Assembly: GCF_002156705.1 (NCBI RefSeq)
Contig: NZ_CP019893.1
Span: 3,100,001-3,164,000, forward strand
Length of the DNA: 64,000 nucleotides
Reading direction: 5' to 3'
Origin: Natrarchaeobaculum aegyptiacum
GTDB lineage: Archaea > Halobacteriota > Halobacteria > Halobacteriales > Natrialbaceae
Part shown: piece after piece, positions 17,988-26,161 of the stretch
Layout: each line of letters begins with the position of its first letter
Numbering within the stretch: the stretch's first letter is position 1
The notes under the pieces: model-generated
Told to the model about the DNA's origin: nothing
Databases searched by the model: none
What the model saw: the letters and a program-made list of their open reading frames with translations, nothing else
Translations under genes and position numbers: made by a program

Positions 17988-18953
17988 ATGCGTGCCCGAA
18001 CCCTCCTCGCCGGGGCAGTCGGCGCCGTCGGCGCGGCCGTCCTCGGCAACCGAGCCCTCAGGCGACGTGCCGGTGATCTCGAGAACCCGCTCCCCGGGAT
18101 CGAACGAACCTACCAGTGGCGCGGCATCGAGACCCGGTATACCGCCGCTGGCGATCCGGCAGACCCGGAACTCGTTCTCGTCCACGGTATCTATCCGGGA
18201 GCCGGCAGCCACGAGTTCGAACCGGTACTCGAGCGACTCGCCGAGCGCTACCGGGTCTACGCGATCGACCTCCCCGGCTTCGGTCTGTCGGAGCGACCCC
18301 CGCTCGTCTACTCGTCGACTCTCTACACCGAGTTTCTCCGGGACGTTATCGGTACTCTCGCGGACGAACCGACGCTGATCGCCTCCTCACTCACCGGATC
18401 GTACGCGGCGAACGCCGCCAGCGACCCTGCCGTCGACCTCGAGCACCTCGTGCTCGTCTGTCCGACGGACCACTCGGCCGACGAACGGCCAGTCTACCGC
18501 CGTCTCCTCCGGTCACCGGTCGCCGGGACGACGGCGTACAACCTGCTCTCGAGCAAGCGAGCGATTCGACAGTTCTACGAACAATCCGGGTTCTACGACC
18601 CCGCGAACGTCCGGTCCGACCTGATCGCCCAGACCTGGGACAGCGCTCACCAGCCAGGGGCGCGGTACGCGGTCGCCTCCCACGTCGCCGGGTCGCTCGA
18701 TCCTGGCCCCTCGTTCGACCTCGGAGACGAACTCGCGTCGCTCCAGGTTCCGGTCACCCTGGTCTGGGGCCGGGACGCAGAGCGCGTCACCCTTCGGGAG
18801 GGGCGAACCCTCGCCGAAACCGCAGACTGTGATCTCGTCGTTCTGGACTACGCTACCCAGTTGCCCCACGTCGAGCACCCGGCCGAGTTCGTCGAGTACC
18901 TGTCGGCGGAACTGGTGGGCGTCGACACCGACGCTGGCGGGAGTGAGAGCTAA
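17988..18953 (+). CDS. Alpha/beta hydrolase
   Basis: 321-residue alpha/beta-hydrolase fold protein. The oxyanion HG occurs at residues 66-67 (LVHGIYPGAG), the nucleophile elbow is ASSLT with Ser134 (a variant of G-x-S-x-G), and HVEHP near the end supplies the catalytic His. The N-terminus MRARTLLAGAVGAVGAAVLG is a hydrophobic helix that could be a membrane anchor. Substrate unknown. It follows meaB by about 70 bp but has no clear functional link to it. Confidence 0.82.
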   Translation: MRARTLLAGAVGAVGAAVLGNRALRRRAGDLENPLPGIERTYQWRGIETRYTAAGDPADPELVLVHGIYPGAGSHEFEPVLERLAERYRVYAIDLPGFGLSERPPLVYSSTLYTEFLRDVIGTLADEPTLIASSLTGSYAANAASDPAVDLEHLVLVCPTDHSADERPVYRRLLRSPVAGTTAYNLLSSKRAIRQFYEQSGFYDPANVRSDLIAQTWDSAHQPGARYAVASHVAGSLDPGPSFDLGDELASLQVPVTLVWGRDAERVTLREGRTLAETADCDLVVLDYATQLPHVEHPAEFVEYLSAELVGVDTDAGGSES

Positions 18954-19029
18954 GCCCGGCCTCGAAAGTGAGTGCCGAACCCGAGGGTCGACAATAGAAA
19001 CCCGGCAAACGAGAGACGAACGACGCCGA

Positions 19030-20283
19030 TCAGACCGGCTCGCCGAACGCGTACATCGTCTCGTGGGCCGTTACTTCGAGGTCGACGAAGTCGCCGGGAT
19101 CGAGGCCGTGCTCGCTCGCGTTCTGGACGATCACCTGTCGGTAAGCCGAGTCGCGACACTTCACGGAGTCGCCGACGCCGTCCTCGACGACGAGACAGTC
19201 AGCTCGCGTGTCGCCGACCATCTCGGCGTAGGCCTCGCCGACGATTTCGCGCTTCAGGGCGCTCATCTCCTTCGAACGCTCCTTCTTGATCGTCCCGCCG
19301 AGGCCCTTCATATCGGCGGCGTCGGTCCCCGGTCGCTTCGAAAACCGGGTGACGTTCACCTTCTCGGGACGGGTCTCCCGAAGTAGCTCGAGCGACTGCT
19401 GGTGATCTGCGTCGGTCTCGGTGGGGAAGCCGACGATGAAGTCAGTCGAGAGCGTCCAGTACTCGAGGGCCGCGTCGAAGGTCTCGACGACCTCGAGGTA
19501 CTCCTCGACCTGATGCTGGCGGCGCATGTCGCCGAGGACGTCGTTGCTCCCGGACTGGACGGGTGCGTGCAGGAAGTCGTACAGTTCGTCGTACTCGGCG
19601 AAGACCTCGGCCAGTTCCTCGCGAATGCCGTGGACGCCCTTCGGATTCGCCATCCCGACGCGAACGCGGAAGTCGCCCTCGAGGTCGCAGATGCGCCCGA
19701 GGAGTTCGTGGAGCCTCCGTTCACCCTGGTCCCAGCCGTAGACGCCGGTGTCCTGACCTGTAATGCGGATTTCCTTCGCGCCCGCGTGGATCAGCGCGCG
19801 GGCCTTCGCGACGTTCTCCTCGATGGGCGGCGACTCGATCTTGCCCGTGGCGTGTTTGGTGATGCAGTACGAGCAGTCGGACATACAGCCCCGGGCGATC
19901 GGGAGGATGCCGACGACGCCATCGAGGATGGGCTCGGCGTCCGGCGTCGTGGTGGGACACTCGCCGTTTGTCACCGCCTCCGGGACCTCGTCCCAGTGGA
20001 GGACCTCACCGTCGACTCCCGCATCGTGAAACAGGTCGCCCTGGGCAAGGGCCATACAGCCGGTGACGTAGAGGTCCGCCGTTTCGTCCGCGAGTTCCTC
20101 CGCTCGTCGGAGCATGTTGCGCTCGGTCTTCTCGACGACCGTGCAGGTGTTGAGGATGGCCACGTCGGCCTCGTCGGGTCCGTCGACGCGGTGGTGACCG
20201 GCGTCGCGGAGCCGCCGCTCGATCTCGCGGCTCTCGCCGCGATTCGAGGTGCAACCGTATGTTTCGATGTGGTAGCGGGCCAT
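19030..20283 (-). CDS. Archaeal tRNA threonylcarbamoyladenosine methylthiotransferase (MtaB/CDKAL1 type)
   Basis: 417-residue radical-SAM enzyme that adds a methylthio group to t6A37 of tRNA. The N-terminal UPF0004 domain has Cys11, Cys47 and Cys76, which bind an auxiliary [4Fe-4S] cluster. The radical-SAM motif is Cys133, Cys137 and Cys140 (GCMSDCSYC). The C-terminal 60 residues form a TRAM RNA-binding domain ending in EVTAHETMYAFGEPV. Length and domain order match the archaeal/eukaryotic e-MtaB branch. Monocistronic. Confidence 0.93.
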   Translation of the reverse strand: MARYHIETYGCTSNRGESREIERRLRDAGHHRVDGPDEADVAILNTCTVVEKTERNMLRRAEELADETADLYVTGCMALAQGDLFHDAGVDGEVLHWDEVPEAVTNGECPTTTPDAEPILDGVVGILPIARGCMSDCSYCITKHATGKIESPPIEENVAKARALIHAGAKEIRITGQDTGVYGWDQGERRLHELLGRICDLEGDFRVRVGMANPKGVHGIREELAEVFAEYDELYDFLHAPVQSGSNDVLGDMRRQHQVEEYLEVVETFDAALEYWTLSTDFIVGFPTETDADHQQSLELLRETRPEKVNVTRFSKRPGTDAADMKGLGGTIKKERSKEMSALKREIVGEAYAEMVGDTRADCLVVEDGVGDSVKCRDSAYRQVIVQNASEHGLDPGDFVDLEVTAHETMYAFGEPV

Positions 20284-20397
20284 CCCTCGTGATACGTCGT
20301 CAGAGGCGCGGAGTCAAAAGCCCGACGGATCGACGGCTCGAGTGTGCCCGTTCGGTTCCCAGAAAGAGTTAACCGACGGCACTCACAATGTACACAC

Positions 20398-20715
20398 ATG
20401 AGTTCGGAGAGTAAAAAGCGAGTGCAGTTTCGCGCTCCCCGGGGGTTAGTCGACCGTGCGGACGCCCTCGCGACCGTCTTCGAGACGGACAGGACGGACA
20501 TCCTCACGGATGCACTCCGAGAGTATCTCCGAAATGCGTCCCACGACGACGAGATCACACAGGAAATCGCCAGCGCCTACTACGACGACGAGATCACGTT
20601 CGAGCAATTGACGGCGCTCGTCGGCCACGAGTCGGCGGCAAACTTCCGGGTCCTCAAAACGCAACTGAACGACGACTTTCTCGACGACGCTACGACGGAG
20701 TTGTCGGATTCGTAG
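20398..20715 (+). CDS. Antitoxin-like ribbon-helix-helix protein
   Basis: 105-residue small protein. The start KKRVQFRAPRGLVDRADALA followed by RTDILTDALREYLR is the strand and two helices of a ribbon-helix-helix DNA-binding domain. The C-terminal half (DDEITFEQLTALVG...) is likely the toxin-neutralising segment. Its stop codon directly abuts the ATG of a PIN-domain gene, the classic arrangement of a VapBC-like toxin-antitoxin pair. Autoregulation by the pair is expected but no operator was identified. Confidence 0.82.
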   Translation: MSSESKKRVQFRAPRGLVDRADALATVFETDRTDILTDALREYLRNASHDDEITQEIASAYYDDEITFEQLTALVGHESAANFRVLKTQLNDDFLDDATTELSDS

Positions 20716-21234
20716 ATGGCACGGATCGTTGCAGACACGTCCGCACTCGTGAGTCTTGGGACGGCTGCTAACCACGACGTTCGGCCACTCGATCACCTCG
20801 TCGACGAGCACGAGGTCGTCGTTCCCGAACGTGTCGTCGGCGAATTGCGAGAGACCGCAGCGTACGACGACCGATCCGGAACCGGTGCTGGGGCCGTCCT
20901 CGAGCGGCTGTCTCGTATCGAGGTCCATCAGACCGAACTGGACCCAGATTTTCCGCTCGACGATGGCGAGAACGCCGCCGTCACGTTGGCCAACGACCTC
21001 GAAGCGACGCAGTTACTCTGTGACGAGTTCAACCAGCTCGCACTCGTACACGCGTCGCTTGCCACTACCCGACTCGTGACCACGCCGACGCTCCTCATCG
21101 CGTTCATGCGGAACGGACACCTAGAGGCAGCCGACGCACTCGAGGTGCTCTCGGACCTTCGTGCTGCCCGAAGCTGGGAGGGGAATGCCTACGTCTCTCG
21201 TGCTGTGGCCACCCTGGATCGAGAGTTGGATTGA
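20716..21234 (+). CDS. PIN-domain toxin-like ribonuclease
   Basis: 172-residue PIN-fold protein. Conserved acidic residues are Asp7 (VADTSAL), Glu43 (VGELRE), Glu85 (DDGENAAV) and Asp103 (LCDEFNQ), consistent with a Mg-dependent RNase such as VapC. It begins at the base after the antitoxin stop. Its 3' end lies about 225 bp from tRNA-Gln on the opposite strand; tRNAs are common VapC targets, but a link to this one is speculation. Confidence 0.82.
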   Translation: MARIVADTSALVSLGTAANHDVRPLDHLVDEHEVVVPERVVGELRETAAYDDRSGTGAGAVLERLSRIEVHQTELDPDFPLDDGENAAVTLANDLEATQLLCDEFNQLALVHASLATTRLVTTPTLLIAFMRNGHLEAADALEVLSDLRAARSWEGNAYVSRAVATLDRELD

Positions 21235-21327
21235 TGGTTCGGTGCTCGGGCAAGTGGTGTGGGAATTCGTAAGCGTGCTATCTCGAGTCGTCTGAAAGAG
21301 GAACGTACGGTAATGTAGAACCGATGA

Positions 21328-21356
21328 GGCAAAAGAATTTATATAAAAATTTATCA
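21328..21356 (-). terminator. AT-rich tract downstream of tRNA-Gln remnants
   Basis: A 29-nt stretch made almost entirely of A and T (21328-21356) ends the tRNA-Gln locus. Read on the minus strand it includes a T5 run, TTTTTATAT, and a later T4, so it may terminate the tRNA transcript. On the plus strand the same bases resemble a TATA box, so a plus-strand promoter is an alternative. Confidence 0.35.
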
Positions 21357-21420
21357 TGGTCCCGGGCAGATCCGAACCGCGAGGACTCGAATCCTCTCGT
21401 CTTCTGGGCTCGAACCGCCG
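21357..21420 (-). pseudogene. tRNA 3'-end (T-arm/acceptor) remnants
   Basis: Read on the minus strand, 21357-21382 gives CGCGGTTCGGATCTGCCCGGGACCA, a degenerate copy of the tRNA-Gln 3' end. Further T-loop-like pieces sit at 21384-21396 (GGATTCGAGTCC) and 21406-21420 (CGGCGGTTCGAGCCC). The copy lies 102 bp from the matching bases of the intact tRNA. No complete cloverleaf can be drawn, so I call it remnant sequence, possibly left by recombination at the tRNA 3' end. Confidence 0.5.
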
Positions 21421-21427
21421 AGGATAC

Positions 21428-21455
21428 TTGCGCCTCACGAGTTTGTTCGGCGCAA
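21428..21455 (-). other. Stem-loop immediately 3' of tRNA-Gln
   Basis: A perfect 7-bp inverted repeat TTGCGCC/GGCGCAA with a 14-nt loop begins 3 nt after the tRNA 3' end (minus strand). It would form in the trailer of the precursor and could aid 3' processing or transcription termination. Confidence 0.4.
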
Positions 21456-21458
21456 AAG

Positions 21459-21561
21459 TAGTCCCGGGCGGATTCGAACCGCCGTCCTGAGCTCTCTTCC
21501 GTGACGGCCGAAACCGAACACGTCCAAAGGCTCAGATGATTGGCCACTACACCACGGGACT
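21459..21561 (-). tRNA. tRNA-Gln (anticodon TTG) with about 30-nt intron
   Basis: The minus strand folds into a complete cloverleaf. The acceptor is AGTCCCG/CGGGACT with discriminator A, anticodon stem TGAGC/GCTCA, loop CTTTGGA with anticodon TTG, and T-arm GGCGG-TTCGAAT-CCGCC. About 30 nt (21494-21523) interrupt the anticodon loop after position 37 and contain a CGTG/CACG helix, as expected for a bulge-helix-bulge archaeal intron. Haloarchaeal tRNA-Gln(UUG) is known to carry such an intron of similar size. The mature length is 73 nt; CCA is not encoded. Confidence 0.93.
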
Positions 21562-21691
21562 TCTCGTTTCACTCGTCGTCCCGTGTACCTCACAGTTCCG
21601 TTGGAACTGCTTGCCACCACGGGACTTCACACTACGACCGAAGTCCCGTGAGGCTCGTAAATCCGTTGGATTTACTCACCACCACGGGACT
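21562..21691 (-). repeat. Two tandem 65-bp hairpin units directly upstream of tRNA-Gln
   Basis: On the minus strand two units (21691-21627 and 21626-21562) precede the tRNA with exact 65-bp spacing. Each begins AGTCCCGTGGTG, identical to the first 12 nt of the tRNA. Each closes on itself with CACGGGAC(T) 50 nt later, forming an 8- to 9-bp outer stem identical to the tRNA acceptor 5' strand. Inside is a second perfect stem (GTAAATCC/GGATTTAC in unit 1, CAGTTCC/GGAACTG in unit 2) around the shared apex TCCAACGGA. The inner stems differ yet still pair, which suggests the structure matters. Confidence 0.8.
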
Positions 21692-21737
21692 GCCGTAGTG
21701 TGTTCGAATTTCGGTAAGCCACGGTCACACAATAGTG

Positions 21738-22487
21738 TTACTTTTCGCCGTCAATCGGAACCGGAATCGTCCCCTCCTCGGCCAGGCGATGACAGCTCCG
21801 ACAGAGCGTAATCACGTTCTCCATCGTGTGCGCTTCGTCCGGGTCGTCGAACGAACGGACGGGCTGGACGTGGTGGACGTCTGGATTTCGACCGATCTCG
21901 TCTCGACCGACCCCACAGTGGCGGCACTCGTATCCGTCTCGCTCGAGCGCCTGCCGTCTGATTTTCCACCACCGCTGCCCGTAATCAATCTCGCCACCTT
22001 CCCACTGGTGGTGGTCCGGGCCGACGACGTTCTCGGAGAGCCACTCGCCGTGACAGGTGCGAGAACAGAATACTCCTTGCGTTCGCTTCTCGAGCAGTCT
22101 GGAACGGACCTCGATCGAGGCGCTGCAGGCCCGACACTCGACTGATATGCGCTCCCCCTTCTCCGATGGATTCTCAGGGAGGAGTCCGTCTGCCGCGTCC
22201 ACGCAGTCAGGACAGTACACGCCGAGCTTGTCGGAAGGATAGTACTCGAACGCCGAGTCGCACAGCTTGCACGTCGTCGTCTCCTTACCACCCTTCCAGT
22301 GGCCGTTGTGTTCTCCGGCGTTCGGGTTACAGTCGTCGCAGTACTCACGCCTGGCCTTCGAATCGTAGAACTCGAGCCCGCAGCCCGAACAGGTTCGATT
22401 CGGAAGCGGGTCGCCGTGGACCTTCGTGTGGTGCTGGCGCATCCCTCGTTCGGTCGAGAGCGATTTCCCGCAGGTCGGACAGTCCAT
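21738..22487 (-). CDS. Zinc-finger HNH endonuclease
   Basis: 249-residue protein. The N-terminus is a C2H2 finger (Cys3, Cys6, His19, His24). Three further Cys pairs follow in the middle (CSGC/CDDC, CKLC/CPDC, CRAC/CSRTC), making several treble-clef or zinc-ribbon modules. An HNH nuclease domain forms the C-terminus (Cys188/Cys191, DVHH at 203-206, Asn224, CRSCH at 229-233). Such stand-alone HNH proteins are often mobile or homing. It sits 46 bp from the tRNA-Gln hairpin units on the same strand, so it may belong to an element targeting that tRNA; this is inference. Confidence 0.82.
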   Translation of the reverse strand: MDCPTCGKSLSTERGMRQHHTKVHGDPLPNRTCSGCGLEFYDSKARREYCDDCNPNAGEHNGHWKGGKETTTCKLCDSAFEYYPSDKLGVYCPDCVDAADGLLPENPSEKGERISVECRACSASIEVRSRLLEKRTQGVFCSRTCHGEWLSENVVGPDHHQWEGGEIDYGQRWWKIRRQALERDGYECRHCGVGRDEIGRNPDVHHVQPVRSFDDPDEAHTMENVITLCRSCHRLAEEGTIPVPIDGEK

Positions 22488-22604
22488 GCCCCTGCTGGCC
22501 GCGCTATCGCTGATAAACTCGAGTCTCGAATCGAACCTGACTGATCGAGCACACTCGACGCGTCCGCTCGAGTCTCAGCGCTCCCGAAGAAAATAGCCCG
22601 CCGA

Positions 22605-23753
22605 TCAGAGGTAGCCTTCGTCGGCCAGCCGTTCGATCCCTTCCTCGAGCCGTTCTTCACTCGCAGCGTAGGAGATCCGGGCGTAGCCGGGCGTGCCGAA
22701 CGCACTCCCCGGCACGGTTGCGACGTGGGCGTCTTCGATCGCACCCTCACACCAGGCCTGATCGTCGTCTGCAACTGGAAGCATCATGTAGAACGCACCC
22801 TCGGGAACGGCGACGTCGACGTCGTGGTCGGCGAGCAGGTCGACGACCAGATCACGCCGCTGCTCGAAGGCCTCGACCATCTCGGCGACGGCCTCGTCGG
22901 TGTTCTCGAGCGCTTCGATGCCGGCGTGCTGGACGAAGTTCACCGCCGACGACACGGAGTGGCTGTGGAGCTTTCCGGCCTGATCGATCAGTTCTTCGGG
23001 GCCGGCGAAGTAGCCGAGTCGCCAGCCGGTCATCGAGTAGGCTTTCGAGAAGCCGTTGACTGTCACGGTGCGGTCGGCCATTCCATCGAGCGTGCCCAGA
23101 CTGGTCGGCTCGACGCCGTAGGTGATCTCCTTGTAAATCTCGTCGGAGATGACCGTGATGTCGTGCTCGACGGCGAGGTCGCGGACGCCCTCGAGTGCGG
23201 CGTCGGAGTAGACGGCACCGGTGGGGTTCGACGGCGAGTTGACGATCAACAGGTCGGTGTCGTCGGAGACGGCCTCACCGAGTTCGTCGAGGGCGGGCTC
23301 GAGCTGGAACTCGTGGGCCGAGAGATCGACACGCGTGAGGTCGCCGCCGGCCATCTTGACCATGGCCTCGTAGGAGACCCACGCAGGGTCCAGCAGGACG
23401 ACCTCGTCGCCGTCCTGGACGAGCGCGGAGATAACCTCGTACAGCGCCTGCTTCGCACCCGGCGTGACGATGACTTCCTCGGTCGTGTGCTCGAGGCCGT
23501 CGTCGACGAGTTTGTCGACGATCGCTTCGCGAAGCGAGAGGATGCCCGAGGACGTGGTGTAGCCGGTGTGGCCGGCGTCCATCGCCTCTTTGGCGGCGTC
23601 GATGACGTTCTCCGGCGTCGGGAAGTCGGGTTCGCCGACCGAGAGGTCGACGACGTCTGCGCCGTCGGCCTCGAGTTCGGTCGCGAGCGCGGAAATGGCG
23701 AGCGTTGCGGACGGTTCGACTCGGGTTACGCGGTCAGTGAATTCCATGGACAT
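22605..23753 (-). CDS. Class I/II pyridoxal-phosphate aminotransferase (AspC-like)
   Basis: 382-residue fold-type I PLP enzyme. Family marks are GEPDFPTPENV near the N-terminus, NSPSNPTGAVYS (cofactor Asn), and the Schiff-base Lys in VNGFSKAYSMTGWRLGY, with a C-terminal Arg region YARISYA. It transfers amino groups, probably from or to aspartate or aromatic amino acids. The start could be ATG at 23753 or 23747. It follows ribH by 4 bp and is likely co-transcribed with it, although the functional link is not obvious. Confidence 0.9.
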   Translation of the reverse strand: MSMEFTDRVTRVEPSATLAISALATELEADGADVVDLSVGEPDFPTPENVIDAAKEAMDAGHTGYTTSSGILSLREAIVDKLVDDGLEHTTEEVIVTPGAKQALYEVISALVQDGDEVVLLDPAWVSYEAMVKMAGGDLTRVDLSAHEFQLEPALDELGEAVSDDTDLLIVNSPSNPTGAVYSDAALEGVRDLAVEHDITVISDEIYKEITYGVEPTSLGTLDGMADRTVTVNGFSKAYSMTGWRLGYFAGPEELIDQAGKLHSHSVSSAVNFVQHAGIEALENTDEAVAEMVEAFEQRRDLVVDLLADHDVDVAVPEGAFYMMLPVADDDQAWCEGAIEDAHVATVPGSAFGTPGYARISYAASEERLEEGIERLADEGYL

Positions 23754-23757
23754 GGTC

Positions 23758-24171
23758 TTACTGTGGCTCCGGCAGTTGATCGACGAGGTCGAGTGCGCCG
23801 TCGACGGCTTTCGCGGCGTTTTCGACGCGTTCGCGTGCCTCGGCGGCGGACATCCCGGGACCCGTTACACCGAGAGTCACGGGGGTATCACGCTCGAGAC
23901 TGACGTCGGCGAGTCGCTGGGCGGCAGCGTCGGTGATCACCTGGTCGTGATCGGTGTCGCCCGTGATGACGGTGCCGATCACCGCGACGGCGTCGACGGG
24001 CTCGAGGCGAGCAAGGCGGTCTGCAGCCAGCGGGGCGTCGTAGACGCCGGGGACGCGGACCGTCTCGTGTACTTCCGCGCCCGCCGCGCTCGCGGCCTCG
24101 AGTGCGGCCTCTTCCATCTGCTCGGTGATCGGCCGGTTGAACTCGGCAACCACCAGTCCGAGCGTGGTCAT
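23758..24171 (-). CDS. ribH: 6,7-dimethyl-8-ribityllumazine synthase
   Basis: 137-residue riboflavin-pathway enzyme condensing a dihydroxybutanone phosphate with 5-amino-6-ribitylaminouracil. It has the archaeal short form: GLVVAEFNRPI, the VPGVYDAPLA segment, the IGTVITGDTDHDQVI catalytic loop with its His, and LGVTGPGMS. Assembly into a 60-mer or pentamer is expected from the family. It heads an apparent two-gene unit with the aminotransferase. Confidence 0.93.
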   Translation of the reverse strand: MTTLGLVVAEFNRPITEQMEEAALEAASAAGAEVHETVRVPGVYDAPLAADRLARLEPVDAVAVIGTVITGDTDHDQVITDAAAQRLADVSLERDTPVTLGVTGPGMSAAEARERVENAAKAVDGALDLVDQLPEPQ

Positions 24172-24281
24172 ATCCGAGCGGTAGGGTGGGCGGGTAAAAG
24201 AGGTACCGTTCTCGGCCGACTCCGGCGTTCGTTCCGGGCAACGGGGTCTGTGCGTTCTGGCCGACGGTGAGTATGAGAATC

Positions 24282-24287
24282 CTTAAG
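24282..24287 (+). promoter_or_regulatory. CTTAAG promoter element of purK
   Basis: CTTAAG at 24282-24287 lies 26-31 nt upstream of the purK ATG at 24313, the expected TATA position for a near-leaderless haloarchaeal transcript. Confidence 0.5.
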
Positions 24288-24312
24288 CGCGGGCGCGGAC
24301 AACCGCCGCGCG

Positions 24313-25473
24313 ATGACGACGTTACGGACACCCGGGCCGACGGTCGGGGTCGTCGGTGGGGGACAACTCGGTCGGATGCTCGCCGAGGCTGCCTCGCCCC
24401 TCGGCGTCGAACTGGTCGTTCTCGATCCGACGCCGGACTGTCCGGCCGCGCTGGTCGCACGCGACCAGATCGTCGCCGACTTCGACGACGAAGCAGCCAT
24501 CCGGGGCCTCGCCGAGCGCGTCGACGTGCTCACCTTCGAGATCGAACTCGCCGACCAGGACGTCTTAGATCGCGTCAGTGAGGAGACGGGGACGCCGGTC
24601 CACCCGAAGCCGGCGACGCTCGAGACGATCCACGACAAACTCGTCCAGAAGCGCGAACTCGAAGACGCGGGTGTCCCGGTTCCACCCTTCCGTGTGGTCG
24701 ACGATGCCGAGGATATTCGTGAGGCAATCGACGACTACGGCGCGCCGGTGATGCTCAAGGCCCGGACGGGTGGCTACGACGGTCGCGGGAACGTCCCCGT
24801 CGAGTCGAAAGCCGAGGCCGAAGACGCTCTCGAGGACGTCGCCGGGCCCGCGATGGTCGAGGCGTTCGTCGAGTTCGAGCGCGAAATTTCGGTCATCGCG
24901 GTCAAGGGCGACGGCGAAATCGCGGCGTTCCCCATCGGTGAGAACGTCCACGAGGAAGAGATACTCAGGGAAACCATCGTTCCCGCGCGCTCGAGTGAGG
25001 TTGTCGAGGAGCGTGCGCGTGAAGTTGCAGCGGACGTGCTCGAGGTGATGGAGGGCCGCGGGGTCTACGGGATCGAACTGTTCGAGACGACAGAGGGGGG
25101 AGTCCTGTTGAACGAGATCGCCCCGCGTCCGCACAACTCGGGTCACTGGACGATCGAGGGGGCCCAGAGTTCGCAGTTCGAACAGCACGTTCGTGCCGTA
25201 CTGGGATGGCCGCTCGGGTCGACCGACCTGCGCGCCCCGACGGTATCCAAGAACCTGCTGGCAGACGTCGACGAGTCACAGGAGGCAGCGCTTGCGGACC
25301 TCGACCGCATCCTCGAGAGCGCCGGCGTGAACCTCCACTGGTACGGCAAGCGCGAGGCTCGTCCGCTCCGGAAGATGGGCCATCTCACCGTCACCGCGCG
25401 CGAGGACGAATCGGCCGACGAACTGCTCGAGACCGCCCGTGATCTCGAGGACGCCGTCACGTTCCGATCGTAG
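24313..25473 (+). CDS. purK: N5-carboxyaminoimidazole ribonucleotide synthase
   Basis: 386-residue ATP-grasp enzyme that carboxylates AIR with bicarbonate and ATP. It opens with GVVGGGQLGRMLAEAA, followed by the ATP-grasp core (LKARTGGYDGRGN, VEAFVEFEREISVI, NEIAPRPHNSGHWTI with Mg ligands) and a C-terminal domain ending VTFRS. Length fits PurK. purE follows 49 nt later, completing the two-step conversion of AIR to CAIR. Confidence 0.95.
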   Translation: MTTLRTPGPTVGVVGGGQLGRMLAEAASPLGVELVVLDPTPDCPAALVARDQIVADFDDEAAIRGLAERVDVLTFEIELADQDVLDRVSEETGTPVHPKPATLETIHDKLVQKRELEDAGVPVPPFRVVDDAEDIREAIDDYGAPVMLKARTGGYDGRGNVPVESKAEAEDALEDVAGPAMVEAFVEFEREISVIAVKGDGEIAAFPIGENVHEEEILRETIVPARSSEVVEERAREVAADVLEVMEGRGVYGIELFETTEGGVLLNEIAPRPHNSGHWTIEGAQSSQFEQHVRAVLGWPLGSTDLRAPTVSKNLLADVDESQEAALADLDRILESAGVNLHWYGKREARPLRKMGHLTVTAREDESADELLETARDLEDAVTFRS

Positions 25474-25522
25474 CTGCGGTGTTTACCACTGATTGAAGTT
25501 CCTTCCCGGACCACCACCAGCT

Positions 25523-26161
25523 ATGAGCGAGAGCGTTAGCGATCTCGTCGACCGATTGCACCGCGAGGCCGATCAGGACCGTCCCACCGAGGAGACGCCC
25601 GACGTCGGCATCGTCATGGGGTCGGACAGCGACCTCGAGGTGATGATGACCGGCGGGTCGCGTCCCGGGGCATACGACGCCTTTGTTGACGAACTCGGCT
25701 TCGCCGAGCAGACCGATTTCGAGAACCCGCCCGAGGAGCGCTTTACGTTCGAAACCTACGTGACCTCGGCCCATCGAACGCCTGATCTGATGACCGCCTA
25801 CGCCGAGACTGCCGAGGACCGCGGGCTCGACGTCATCATCGCGGGCGCGGGCGGGAAGTCGGCGGATCTTCCCAACATGACGGCCTCGATCGCCTATCCG
25901 CTGCCCGTGATCGGTGTGCCGGTTCAGGAGAAGTCCGTCGACAGCGTCATCGGCATGCCTGCCGGGGCTCCGCTCGTGGCCGTCGACGCTGGCAAATCGT
26001 TCAACGCTGCGCTGTCGGCTGCCCAGATCCTCGCCCGCCAGTACGACGAGGTGCGCGACCGCCTCGTCGCCTACCACGAGGACCTTCGCGAGGGCGTTGG
26101 CGACGTCTCTCGAGAGCTCCACGACGGGGGAACGGCGGCGTTTCGATCTCGTAGGGAGTAG
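25523..26161 (+). CDS. purE: N5-carboxyaminoimidazole ribonucleotide mutase
   Basis: 212-residue enzyme moving the carboxylate of N5-CAIR to carbon. MGSDSDLEVM and SAHRTPDLM (catalytic His) are family signatures, and GAGGKSADLPNMTA and the GVPVQ segment form the active site. A stretch of about 25 residues (FVDELGFAEQTDFENPPEE) expands the region before the SAHR motif, and the N-terminal 30 residues are extra compared with short bacterial PurE. ATG at 25523 is the natural start after the gap from purK. Confidence 0.93.
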   Translation: MSESVSDLVDRLHREADQDRPTEETPDVGIVMGSDSDLEVMMTGGSRPGAYDAFVDELGFAEQTDFENPPEERFTFETYVTSAHRTPDLMTAYAETAEDRGLDVIIAGAGGKSADLPNMTASIAYPLPVIGVPVQEKSVDSVIGMPAGAPLVAVDAGKSFNAALSAAQILARQYDEVRDRLVAYHEDLREGVGDVSRELHDGGTAAFRSRRE

